Both the position numbers and the translations under genes were made by a program. A stretch of DNA of 6,776 nt from Acidobacteriota bacterium (GTDB lineage Bacteria; Acidobacteriota; Terriglobia; Bryobacterales; Bryobacteraceae), in the NCBI GenBank assembly GCA_021788955.1, contig JAJYKC010000134.1:1-6776 (forward strand), given 5' to 3'. Positions 1 through 6,776 of the stretch are shown in pieces. The notes beneath the pieces were generated by a model. It searched no databases. It worked only from the letters and a program-made list of their open reading frames with translations, and had not been told where the DNA came from. How positions within the stretch are numbered: position 1 is the stretch's first letter; the number at the start of each line of letters is the position of its first letter.

Positions 1-1
1 G

Positions 2-3000
2 GTGCCTGGCGCGACGGTGACGGTCCACAATCAGGCCACGAACGTCGATGTACGAAGCGTGACCACAAATACGACCGGCGATTACGATGTGCCCCTGCTG
101 CCTCAGGGAACGTATACGGTCACGGTCAGCAAGGCGGGATTCAAGAGTTTCATCGCCACGGACGTTGTCCTCGATGTCGGCCAGAACCGGACGGTGAACG
201 CGTCGCTCGCGACGGGCGAAATCAGCCAATCCGTGACGGTGGCGACCGAGACGACGCCGGTGCAGTTGACGAACGCGGCGCAATCCTCGACGATTACGGG
301 AACCCAGGTTCGCGAACTGGAGTTGAACAACCGGAACTTCGAGCAACTGGTGACGCTGCAGCCCGGCGTTGTGTCTTCCCTGCCCGCGATCGTGGGATTC
401 GGGATTTCCAACACAGACTCGATTTCGGTGAACGGGGCGCGCGGCGGCGCGAACAACTGGATGGTGGATGGGGCGGACATCAACGATAGCGGCTCCAACC
501 TCACGCTTCTGAATGTTCCGAGCGTGGACGCGATGGACGAATTCACGCTGCAGCGGAGCACGTATGACGCGCAGTACGGCCGGAGCGGCGGCGGGCAGGT
601 GCAGGTGGTCACCAAGTCCGGCACCAGCGATTTTCACGGGGACGCTTACGAGTTCGTCCGGAACGATATTTTTAATGCGAACGAATTCTTCGCCAACTCG
701 GCCGGGCGGGCGCGGCCTCCGCTGCGGTATAACAACTTCGGCTTCACGTTCGGCGGTCCGGTGTTCATTCCGGGCCACTACAACACCGACAAGTCGAAGA
801 CCTTTTTCTTCGTTTCCGAGGAGTGGCGGGAGACGAGCCTTCCCTCCACCTATATCGCTCTGCTTCCGACGCCGGCGCAGCTTTCGGGCACTTTCACGGG
901 GCAGTTGAACCCCGCTTCCGCGCCGGCGGGTTGCATCACGACGAACGGCGCGGCGAACACGTCGCAGATCAGTCCGTCGTGCTTCAGCAAGAACGCGCAG
1001 GCCTACATCAAGAACGTCTATTCGAAGTTTTCCGCCAACGGTCCTCCCGGCACGAATGAATTCATCAATCCGGTGAACGCGCTGAACAATTACCGGCAGG
1101 ACATGGAGCGGCTGGACCAGAAGATTACGGACCGCGTGCAGGTTTTCGTCCGCTACATGCAGGACACCGTGCCGACTACCGAACCCGGCGGACTGTTCGC
1201 CGGTGAGCCGCTTCCGGGAATCTCTTCCACGGCCACGGATGCACCGGGCAAGAACTTCGTTGCCCACGTGACCGCGATACTTTCTCCGTCAATCGTGAAC
1301 GAGGCCGGGTTCAACTATTCGTGGGGAGCAATTAACAGCGAGTTGACGGGCATTTTGGATTCCCCGTCGTTTACCGGCGCGCTAACGAATAACTTCCCTT
1401 ATACGGACCCTTACGGCCGCGTGCCGGGCCTCTCCATTGTCGGGCTGACCGGAGTGGCTATTCCCTCGGCGCCGTATCACGAGCGAAACATCGACAAGGA
1501 ATTCTACGACAACTTCTCGATTACGCGGGGCAACCACTCGATCCGCGCCGGCATCAGCTCGCAGTTCATGCGAAAGACGGAAAATGCCGACAACCCGACC
1601 AACGGTTCGTTCATTTTCCGCACCGGCTACGGGAACCCGGCATTTGCGAACTTCCTTCTGGGAAATGCGGCGCAGTTCTCGCAGTCGAGCCGGGACATCA
1701 CACCCGACCTGCGCTACGCCGACGTGGAAGCCTATATTCAGGACGACTGGAAGGTACGTTCCAACCTCACCATCAATCTTGGCGCCCGCTACACGTATAT
1801 GCCGAGCCCGCACGATGCGAATCTGGTTCTGAACAATTTCGACCCCGCGGCTTTCAAGGCGGGCGCTGCGCCGGTGCTTACCTCCAGCGGGAACTTCGCG
1901 GCCGGGCAGGGGGTGATTCCGGCCAATTACGTCAACGGAATTATCTTTCCGTCGAGCGGCTGCGCGGGGGCTCAGAAGATCGCTCCGGTGACGTGCTCGC
2001 CTTACGGCAATACGGTGAACCTGAATGACACGAACAATGTCGCTCCGCGGGTCGGTCTGGCGTGGGACCCGTTCGGCAAGGGCAAGACTTCGATACGCAC
2101 CGGCTACGGTATTTTCTACGACCGGCCGCTGAACGGGATCTGGGAGCAGAACGCATTCGCGGATCCGCCGCTGCTGCAAAGCGTGCTGGTGTTGAACACG
2201 GCCTTCGACAACCCGAGCTCGGGCACTGCATTCACGCGGCTTGGTCCGGTGGGGTTGCACGCCACCGGGCAGGGCTCGTTCCACGTGCCTTACTACCAGA
2301 ACTGGAACTTCTCGGTGCAGCAGGAGATCGCGCCGGACACGCGGCTTGAAGTTGCCTACGTGGGCGGCAAGGGTACGCACCTGCTCGGCCTGCTCGACGA
2401 GAATCAGGCCCCGCTCGGCCTGCGCGAGGCAAATCCGGCGGCCAACGTGAACCAGTTGCGGCCGTATCTTGGTTACTCCAACATTAACGACGTCGCCAGC
2501 CTGTTTAACAACACGTATAACTCGCTGCAAGTTTCGTTGACGCGGCGCGTCGCGACGGGTTTGAACTTCGGCATCGCCTACACGTGGTCGAAAGACTTGA
2601 CCGACAACGCGACCGACCGGTCCACGGCGAACTACGATTCTTACAACTTTGCGCTTGACCGCGGCCCGGCGACTTTCAACGTCCCGCAGGTCGTGGTCGC
2701 AAATTTCGTTTACGATCTGCCGTTCTTCCAGAGTAAGCAGGGTTTCACGGGCAAGGTGTTGGGCGGGTGGGAGATCTCCGGCATCACCACGTTCCAGGCG
2801 GGCTTCCCGCAGGTGGTCCGTCAGTTCAACGATCCCTTCAATTCATTCGACTATAAAGCCGGGACCCCCGGAGTGTTCCCCGGAGGCATTGGTATTGACC
2901 CCAGCCCGGTTGCGCCGCGCGCCGACTTGGTTTCCGGGGCGTCGCTTAGCGGACCGGGGACCGTCGCCGAGTACTTCAACACCAAGGCGTTTGCCGATGC

Positions 3001-3253
3001 GATCGGCCATTTCGGCACGGCAGGCCGCGGCCTGATGTACGGCCCGGGGCTCGATAACTGGGACATTGCCGCGATTAAGAACATTGCGCTGACAGAGCGC
3101 TTCAGCCTGCAATTCCGCGGGGAGTTCTTCAACGCGTTCAACCACGTTTCGTTCACGTCGCTCGACACGAACGTCGACAGCGGGACCTTCGGCCGGTTGA
3201 ACAACGACCGCGGCCCGCGCAATATCCAGCTTGGCCTCAAGTTGTACTTCTGA
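2..3253 (+). CDS. Oar-like TonB-dependent outer-membrane receptor, 5' partial
   Basis: This is an outer-membrane beta-barrel receptor of the Oar/TonB-dependent type, expected to take up or handle a large substrate using energy from TonB-ExbBD. The substrate cannot be told from sequence. 1083 residues are visible. Residues 1-72 are a carboxypeptidase-regulatory-like beta-sandwich (TGDYDVPLLPQGTYTVTV, then AGFKSF). About 95-205 is the plug, with ELNNRNFEQLVTLQPGV, ISVNGARGGANNWMVDG and YGRSGGGQVQVVTKSGT. The remainder is a barrel rich in alternating aromatic strands, ending in the typical C-terminal signal LGLKLYF. The reading frame is open from the window edge. The GTG at base 2 is unlikely to be the start, because the first strand of the regulatory domain and any signal peptide are missing; full-length relatives are usually about 1100-1250 residues. 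The family is clear; the ligand is unknown. Two close cysteine pairs (C311/C327 and C654/C665) probably lie in surface loops. Confidence 0.93.
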   Translation: MPGATVTVHNQATNVDVRSVTTNTTGDYDVPLLPQGTYTVTVSKAGFKSFIATDVVLDVGQNRTVNASLATGEISQSVTVATETTPVQLTNAAQSSTITGTQVRELELNNRNFEQLVTLQPGVVSSLPAIVGFGISNTDSISVNGARGGANNWMVDGADINDSGSNLTLLNVPSVDAMDEFTLQRSTYDAQYGRSGGGQVQVVTKSGTSDFHGDAYEFVRNDIFNANEFFANSAGRARPPLRYNNFGFTFGGPVFIPGHYNTDKSKTFFFVSEEWRETSLPSTYIALLPTPAQLSGTFTGQLNPASAPAGCITTNGAANTSQISPSCFSKNAQAYIKNVYSKFSANGPPGTNEFINPVNALNNYRQDMERLDQKITDRVQVFVRYMQDTVPTTEPGGLFAGEPLPGISSTATDAPGKNFVAHVTAILSPSIVNEAGFNYSWGAINSELTGILDSPSFTGALTNNFPYTDPYGRVPGLSIVGLTGVAIPSAPYHERNIDKEFYDNFSITRGNHSIRAGISSQFMRKTENADNPTNGSFIFRTGYGNPAFANFLLGNAAQFSQSSRDITPDLRYADVEAYIQDDWKVRSNLTINLGARYTYMPSPHDANLVLNNFDPAAFKAGAAPVLTSSGNFAAGQGVIPANYVNGIIFPSSGCAGAQKIAPVTCSPYGNTVNLNDTNNVAPRVGLAWDPFGKGKTSIRTGYGIFYDRPLNGIWEQNAFADPPLLQSVLVLNTAFDNPSSGTAFTRLGPVGLHATGQGSFHVPYYQNWNFSVQQEIAPDTRLEVAYVGGKGTHLLGLLDENQAPLGLREANPAANVNQLRPYLGYSNINDVASLFNNTYNSLQVSLTRRVATGLNFGIAYTWSKDLTDNATDRSTANYDSYNFALDRGPATFNVPQVVVANFVYDLPFFQSKQGFTGKVLGGWEISGITTFQAGFPQVVRQFNDPFNSFDYKAGTPGVFPGGIGIDPSPVAPRADLVSGASLSGPGTVAEYFNTKAFADAIGHFGTAGRGLMYGPGLDNWDIAAIKNIALTERFSLQFRGEFFNAFNHVSFTSLDTNVDSGTFGRLNNDRGPRNIQLGLKLYF

Positions 3254-3258
3254 TTCCG

Positions 3259-3294
3259 CGGCGCGGCTAGAATGAGAGCCGGGATGCCGCGCCG
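3259..3294. repeat. 9-bp inverted repeat enclosing the TPR gene start
   Basis: CGGCGCGGC (3259-3267) is a perfect inverted match to GCCGCGCCG (3286-3294), with an 18-base loop. The loop holds a TAGAAT hexamer, a GAGAG purine tract and the first two bases of the ATG at 3284. In RNA read through from the receptor gene, this all-GC stem could hide the ribosome-binding region of the TPR gene. No T-run follows, so it does not look like an intrinsic terminator. In DNA this GC-rich a 9-bp match somewhere in the window is not surprising; only its position is notable. Confidence 0.45.
3268..3273 (+). promoter_or_regulatory. Possible -10 element (TAGAAT) before the TPR gene
   Basis: TAGAAT differs from the bacterial -10 consensus TATAAT at one position. 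It ends 10 bases before the ATG at 3284, which would place transcription initiation only a few bases before that codon. No convincing -35 hexamer is visible at the usual spacing; the upstream bases are the end of the receptor gene and a GC-rich run. It overlaps the alternative ATG at 3272, which could not be translated from such a transcript. Confidence 0.35.
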
Positions 3295-4405
3295 GTCCGG
3301 ACTTGCGCTACTCATTGCGGCCAGTTTAGTGGTGGCTGCCGGGGTAGACGTGCGAACGTTGATCGCGGAGGCCGGGAAGGCGCTGGAGAAGGGCAACAAC
3401 ACCGCGGCAGAGTCCGGTTTCCGGCGCGCACTCGGGCTTGCGCCGGACAATGTCGACGCGATGACGGGCCTGGCGCTGGCCGAAAACCGCCTTGGGAAAC
3501 CGGACGAGGCTATCGCCCTCTACCGCCGGGCGTTGACGCTACAGCCGCGGGACGCCCGCATCCAGCGCAACCTTGCGCTCGCCTGCTTCAAGGCGCAGCG
3601 GTATGCCGAGGCCTGGCCGCTGCTCGACAAGCTAACCGGGCCAGCCAGCACGGATTTCCAGTTACTCAACCTGAGCGGCCTGACGCTATTCGCGCTGGAC
3701 CGTTATTCACTGGCCGCATCGTATCTGGAACGCGCGGTGATGGTAAAGCCCGGCGATACCGGGACGCTTTACGTGCTTGGCAAGGCCTACTTATACACGG
3801 GCAACTCGAAGGGCCTGGCGCAGGTGTTCGAACAACTCGAGCGCGTGGCGCCGGACTCGGCTGAAGCTCATGTGATGATGGGCACCGCTTACGATAAGGG
3901 CTTCCATACGGACGAGGCGATTCAAGAGTACCAGGCGGCTGAGAAGGCGAATCCTGATTTCCCCGGCGTCCACATGGGTCTCGCTCTTCTTTACTGGAAG
4001 CAGGACCGCGTCGAACCCGCCGAGTACGAATTTCGCGAGGAGCTGCGGCGATTTCCGTCCGACACGGTGGCGAATTGCCTGCTGGGTGACATCCTTCTGC
4101 GCCGGGGAGACGCAGCGGGAGCGGCGCCGCATTACGAGGCGGCGTTGAAGACAAATCCGCGATACAAGGAAGCGCTGTTCGGGCTGGGGAAAGCGGAGCT
4201 GAAGCTCAAGCATCCGGAGAAGGCCGTGGCGCCGCTTCGGAAGGCGATTGCCCTCGATCCGGATTATGCGCAGGCGCACTTCACTCTCGGACGCGCGTTG
4301 CATGCGTTGGGTGAAGACAAAGAAGCAGCCGCCGAGCAAGCGAAATCGGTTGAAATTCAAGCGCGGCAGCAGGCCGAGTACACGCGGCGCCTGCGGGGGA
4401 AATAG
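3284..4405 (+). CDS. Exported tetratricopeptide-repeat (TPR) protein
   Basis: A 373-residue protein built almost wholly of TPR units, the helix-turn-helix repeats that form a superhelical protein-binding scaffold. The N-terminus (MPRRSGLALLIAASLVVAAG) is a good Sec signal peptide, with likely cleavage around residues 19-20, so the protein should be periplasmic or envelope-facing. About ten 34-residue units follow from residue 23 to 361. Those at 57-90 (LGKPDEAIALYRRALTLQP) and 294-327 (HPEKAVAPLRKAIALDP) are near consensus; the unit around 91-123 is irregular. There is no enzymatic domain. I chose ATG 3284 over the in-frame ATG 3272: it has GAGAG five bases upstream, gives a shorter, more typical signal n-region, and is not overlapped by the TAGAAT hexamer. 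The 3272 start would add MRAG. The gene begins 30 bp after the receptor stop and is probably co-expressed with it. Its partner is unknown. Confidence 0.92.
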   Translation: MPRRSGLALLIAASLVVAAGVDVRTLIAEAGKALEKGNNTAAESGFRRALGLAPDNVDAMTGLALAENRLGKPDEAIALYRRALTLQPRDARIQRNLALACFKAQRYAEAWPLLDKLTGPASTDFQLLNLSGLTLFALDRYSLAASYLERAVMVKPGDTGTLYVLGKAYLYTGNSKGLAQVFEQLERVAPDSAEAHVMMGTAYDKGFHTDEAIQEYQAAEKANPDFPGVHMGLALLYWKQDRVEPAEYEFREELRRFPSDTVANCLLGDILLRRGDAAGAAPHYEAALKTNPRYKEALFGLGKAELKLKHPEKAVAPLRKAIALDPDYAQAHFTLGRALHALGEDKEAAAEQAKSVEIQARQQAEYTRRLRGK

Positions 4406-4411
4406 CCGCGC
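4406..4411. other. Convergent gene junction, 6 bp between stop codons
   Basis: The TAG of the TPR gene (4403-4405) and the TAA of the peptidase on the opposite strand (4412-4414) face each other with only CCGCGC between them. There is no room for a separate terminator. Any terminator must lie inside the opposing coding sequence, or termination must be Rho-dependent, and the two transcripts may overlap at their 3' ends. Confidence 0.9.
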
Positions 4412-6625
4412 TTAGTGCAGCATGGCGCTCATCGAATCGAGTAACTGCGCCTCGCGCTCGATGGCCGCGGCGGTGCGCGAGATCTGCGGCCCCACTTCTG
4501 TCCATTCTTTCTGATCGATCGCCTCGCGGACCGCGGGGAGAGTTTTCACTCCGTATCCGGTATATAAGCCCGGCGCGTAGATCATGTGCTCGAACCACGG
4601 CCGGCGGGGGAGTCCCTTGGTATCCAGAAGCATGCGCTCGGTGAGATAGACCTTGCCGGCGAGCGCGGAGGACATGGATGGATTCGCCGCATATGCCCGC
4701 TCATAGGCCGCGGCCGCGCGCTTGAGATGATCGACGGCGTTTTCGAGCGGCGAGAAGTCCAGGAAGGGAGGCATCGCCTCTTTAACCGGAGCGACGAACG
4801 GCTTTCGGGGATCCGCTGCCGCCTTATAGGCTCCGGCGTCGATCAGACGATCTTTCTCTTCGATCTGATCCCGCGTGTTCTTCCACAGGGTCTTCAACTG
4901 ATCGAGATACGTGGCGAAGGTGCGTGCCTGCGCATTGAATTCGAATCCAGGCACGGCTGCGTCGGCCAGACGCATGACGAGCGTGCCGGCAGTCTGAGCC
5001 AAGGCGCGGCCGTAGACGAAATCGCGGTCGGAGAAGTGCTCGTACCAGTAGATGTCGTCGTAGATGGAGTGATAGATGCCGCCGCCGTCTTCGCCGCCGT
5101 AACCGAGATCGACGCTGGCGATGCCGAGGTGTTGGAGGAACGGCGTGTAGTCGCTGCCGGAGCCGAGGGCCGAAATGGGCAAATCGCCGGCTGCCGGCTC
5201 TACCGGGGTGGCGCCTTTGCGCTCGACCATGCGATGCAGCTCGAGCCGTTTCCACACGCTCATGTGGGTCTCCGGGTCGTCGACGTCGCGCGCGACCTGG
5301 TTGACGAGCATTTCGAGGGAATGGGACCCGCCGGTTTGAAGAAATCCGCGGCCATTGCTGTCGCTGTTGATGTAGGCCACCGCTTTTTGGCTCAACTCTT
5401 CCGCGTGAGTTTCGACCCACTCGGTGGAACCGAGCAGTCCCGGCTCCTCGCCGTCCCACGCCGTGAAGACGATCGTCCGCTTTGGGCGCCAACCCTGCTT
5501 CACGAGTTCGGCCATGGAGCGCGCTTCTTCGAGGAGCGAGATCGTACCGGAGACGGGGTCTTCGGCGCCGTTCACCCACGCGTCATGATGGTTGCCGCGG
5601 ATGACCCACTGGTCCGGAAGCTCGGCGCCCGGAATGGTTGCGATCACGTCGTGGAGGGGCTTAAGATCCCAGTTCGACTTCATCACCAGATGCACCTTGG
5701 CGGGTCCGGGACCGGTGTGGTATGTGATGTCGAGCCCGCCGCGCCATTCGGGCGGTACGACTTCGCCGCCGAGTGCGGCAAGCAGAGGCCGCGCGTCGGA
5801 ATAGGAGACAGGCAGCACCGGAATCTTCATTAGCACGGGAGACTGACTCAGGGGCAGGCGTTTCGCGTCTTTTGTGGCGCCGACACCGGGGGTGAGCGGG
5901 TCGCCGGCATAGAGCGGCATGTCAGCGACGCTGCCGCGCTGGACGCCGAAGGGCGGGCGCCAGGCGCCTTCGGGGAAGACGTTGCCCGCGGTGTAGCCGT
6001 CGTCGCGGGGATCGGAGTAAATGATGCAGCCGATGGCGCCGTGTTCGTAGGCCACCTTCGGCTTGATGCCGCGCCAGGAGCCGCCGTAGCGCGCGATGAC
6101 GATTGCGCCTTTGACGGAAATGCCCAGACGGTCCAGAACCTCGTAGTCGGCCGGGATGCCGTGGTTGACGTAGACGAGCGGCGCGGTGACGTCGCCGTCG
6201 CCCGAGTAGGCGTTGTAGGTGGGGAGCTGCTCGGAGGTTTGGTTCGAGGTGGGATCGGCGGAGAGAGGCGGTTCGGCAAGCTGGGCCTCGAACCGGCTTG
6301 GCGCCAACATTTCGAGTTTTCTCTCTTTCGGCGTCGGGAAGAGGACGTCGAAGGTCTCGATATGCGCGTCGAGGCCCCAACTCTTGAACTGGGACAGGAT
6401 CCACTGCGCGTTCTCGTTGTCGTAGGGCGAGCCGACGTTATGCGGATGGGCGGCGAGCCGTTCCATGTCCGCCTTCATGTTGGCGGGACTCGGGAGGGAG
6501 CGGTACTTCATTTCCCATTCGTGCTCCTGGACTCCGCCGGCGGAGTCGTATCCACGGTAGGAGACGGGAGACTGCGCGGTGGCGAGCGATAGACAGACGA
6601 ATAGCGCGAATGCGGCTCGGGGCAT
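4412..6625 (-). CDS. Secreted M28B-family zinc metallopeptidase (GCPII/transferrin-receptor-like)
   Basis: A 737-residue di-zinc exopeptidase of the glutamate carboxypeptidase II type. A Sec signal is followed by a likely cut after ATA (residue 17). A PA-type insert (about 140-300, with VIARYGGSWRG and IIYSDP) lies beside the M28 catalytic core (about 315-550). A helical transferrin-receptor-like dimerisation domain (about 615-733) closes the protein. By comparison with remembered human GCPII, the zinc ligands are H346 and D356 (NHHDAW...EDPVSG), E394, D422 (INSDS) and H519 (YHSIYDD), with E393 (WDGEEPGLLGSTEW) as catalytic base. The calcium-site residues T245, E402 and E405 are also present. 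All are intact, so activity is expected. Residues that bind a glutamate side chain are mostly replaced (N257 to S232, K699 to G690; R210 kept as R179), and the S1 arginine patch is lost, so the enzyme is probably not glutamate-specific. It likely trims peptides outside the cytoplasm. ATG 6625 is the only start placing the signal peptide correctly; no Shine-Dalgarno is visible. Confidence 0.95.
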   Translation of the reverse strand: MPRAAFALFVCLSLATAQSPVSYRGYDSAGGVQEHEWEMKYRSLPSPANMKADMERLAAHPHNVGSPYDNENAQWILSQFKSWGLDAHIETFDVLFPTPKERKLEMLAPSRFEAQLAEPPLSADPTSNQTSEQLPTYNAYSGDGDVTAPLVYVNHGIPADYEVLDRLGISVKGAIVIARYGGSWRGIKPKVAYEHGAIGCIIYSDPRDDGYTAGNVFPEGAWRPPFGVQRGSVADMPLYAGDPLTPGVGATKDAKRLPLSQSPVLMKIPVLPVSYSDARPLLAALGGEVVPPEWRGGLDITYHTGPGPAKVHLVMKSNWDLKPLHDVIATIPGAELPDQWVIRGNHHDAWVNGAEDPVSGTISLLEEARSMAELVKQGWRPKRTIVFTAWDGEEPGLLGSTEWVETHAEELSQKAVAYINSDSNGRGFLQTGGSHSLEMLVNQVARDVDDPETHMSVWKRLELHRMVERKGATPVEPAAGDLPISALGSGSDYTPFLQHLGIASVDLGYGGEDGGGIYHSIYDDIYWYEHFSDRDFVYGRALAQTAGTLVMRLADAAVPGFEFNAQARTFATYLDQLKTLWKNTRDQIEEKDRLIDAGAYKAAADPRKPFVAPVKEAMPPFLDFSPLENAVDHLKRAAAAYERAYAANPSMSSALAGKVYLTERMLLDTKGLPRRPWFEHMIYAPGLYTGYGVKTLPAVREAIDQKEWTEVGPQISRTAAAIEREAQLLDSMSAMLH

Positions 6626-6631
6626 GAGGAT

Positions 6632-6637
6632 ATTGTA
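6632..6637 (-). promoter_or_regulatory. Possible -10 element (TACAAT) of the peptidase gene, leaderless spacing
   Basis: On the minus strand TACAAT, one mismatch from TATAAT, is followed by exactly six bases (ATCCTC) and then the ATG. Initiation about seven bases after the -10 would start the mRNA at the A of the start codon, giving a leaderless message. This fits the absence of a Shine-Dalgarno: the bases before the ATG are pyrimidine-rich. No -35 match is seen 17 bases upstream. Confidence 0.4.
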
Positions 6638-6662
6638 GGCGAGACGGCGGCGCCGCGCCTAC
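6635..6662. repeat. 7-bp inverted repeat between the upstream gene's stop and the peptidase promoter
   Basis: GTAGGCG (6635-6641) and CGCCTAC (6656-6662) are perfect inverted copies separated by 14 bases. Those 14 bases contain the GC palindrome GCGGCGCCGC, which overlaps the right arm by one base. On the minus strand one arm contains the TAG stop of the upstream reading frame and the other overlaps the TACAAT hexamer. It could be a weak hairpin at the 3' end of the upstream message or an operator-like site. No U-tract follows, and chance is possible in DNA this rich in GC. Confidence 0.3.
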
Positions 6663-6776
6663 CGCGCGAACCGGGCGAAGAAGCTATCCGCATTCCACGC
6701 GGGCCTTGCCGCGTCATCGGCCACGCGTTCGCGCAGCGCCGCAATGAAGCCGTTGAAGCGCGCCGCGGCGGCGAGG
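6659..6776 (-). CDS. C-terminal tail of an unidentified protein (5' part outside the window)
   Basis: A minus-strand frame is open from the window edge to a TAG at 6659-6661 and encodes the last 38 residues of a protein. It contains RFNGFIAALRERVADDA and ends FFARFAR. Third codon positions are overwhelmingly G or C, as in the neighbouring genes. The peptide reads as a soluble helix followed by an aromatic- and arginine-rich tail, with no signal or membrane segment. I do not recognise the family. The peptidase starts 33 bp downstream on the same strand, so the two could share a transcript, although the peptidase appears to have its own -10 element. Confidence 0.5.
   Translation of the reverse strand, partial: LAAAARFNGFIAALRERVADDAARPAWNADSFFARFAR

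Noticed and set aside
1382..2530. 382-residue open frame on the minus strand inside the receptor gene
   Set aside because: It lies wholly antisense to a clear barrel coding region, has no recognisable domain, and long antisense frames are expected where third positions are G/C-rich.
3272..3283. Upstream ATG start for the TPR protein
   Set aside because: It lacks a purine-rich ribosome site, adds only MRAG ahead of the signal peptide, and overlaps the TAGAAT hexamer. It cannot be excluded if the gene is translated only from read-through mRNA.
4383..4410. Possible terminator hairpin (CGCGGC/GCCGCG) at the end of the TPR gene
   Set aside because: The stem is only 6 bp with a 16-base loop and no T-run on either strand, so it does not meet the usual features of an intrinsic terminator.
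4586..5833. 415-residue open frame on the plus strand opposite the peptidase
   Set aside because: Antisense to the conserved catalytic core of the M28B gene. Its composition (Gly, Val, Arg, Glu, Asp) is that of a complementary-frame shadow and no motif is recognisable.
6596..6610. Lipoprotein signal in the peptidase (cysteine at residue 11)
   Set aside because: The residues before the cysteine are LFV, not a lipobox (small residue at -1), and the position is too early; a standard Sec cleavage after ATA fits better.
6508..6744. 78-residue minus-strand frame overlapping the start of the peptidase
   Set aside because: It overlaps the peptidase signal peptide in another frame, is dominated by Ser/Pro/Arg, and competes with the better-supported C-terminal tail ending at 6659.

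Overview
The window is GC-rich and strongly biased to G or C at third codon positions. It looks like a chromosomal fragment of an Acidobacteriota-type bacterium (Solibacter/Bryobacter-like). That placement is an inference from gene types: a very large Oar-like TonB-dependent receptor with an N-terminal carboxypeptidase-regulatory-like domain, directly followed by an exported TPR protein, is a common arrangement in that phylum. No RNA gene, CRISPR array, insertion sequence, phage gene or plasmid feature was seen.

Layout. Bases 2-3253 (+) hold most of an Oar-like TonB-dependent receptor whose signal peptide and first residues lie before the window. After a short gap comes an exported protein made almost entirely of TPR units (3284-4405, +). 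It converges, with only 6 bp between stop codons, on a large secreted zinc peptidase of family M28B, related to glutamate carboxypeptidase II (4412-6625, -). Upstream of the peptidase on the same strand, 6659-6776 is the C-terminal tail of an unidentified protein that runs out of the window. Coding density is very high, and no gene-free stretch exceeds 40 bp.

How the parts may work together. The receptor probably imports or handles a large substrate at the outer membrane, and the TPR protein may be a periplasmic or envelope partner expressed with it. The peptidase is probably secreted or periplasmic and trims peptides. Nothing in the sequence ties it functionally to the receptor pair, because it lies in the opposite transcription unit.

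The most notable details are small. There are TAnAAT (-10-like) hexamers immediately upstream of both visible start codons; at the peptidase the spacing fits a leaderless transcript. GC-rich inverted repeats sit on both gene starts. In the peptidase, the metal-binding core of the GCPII family is intact but the residues that select glutamate are largely replaced. I saw no evidence of a novel multi-gene system.
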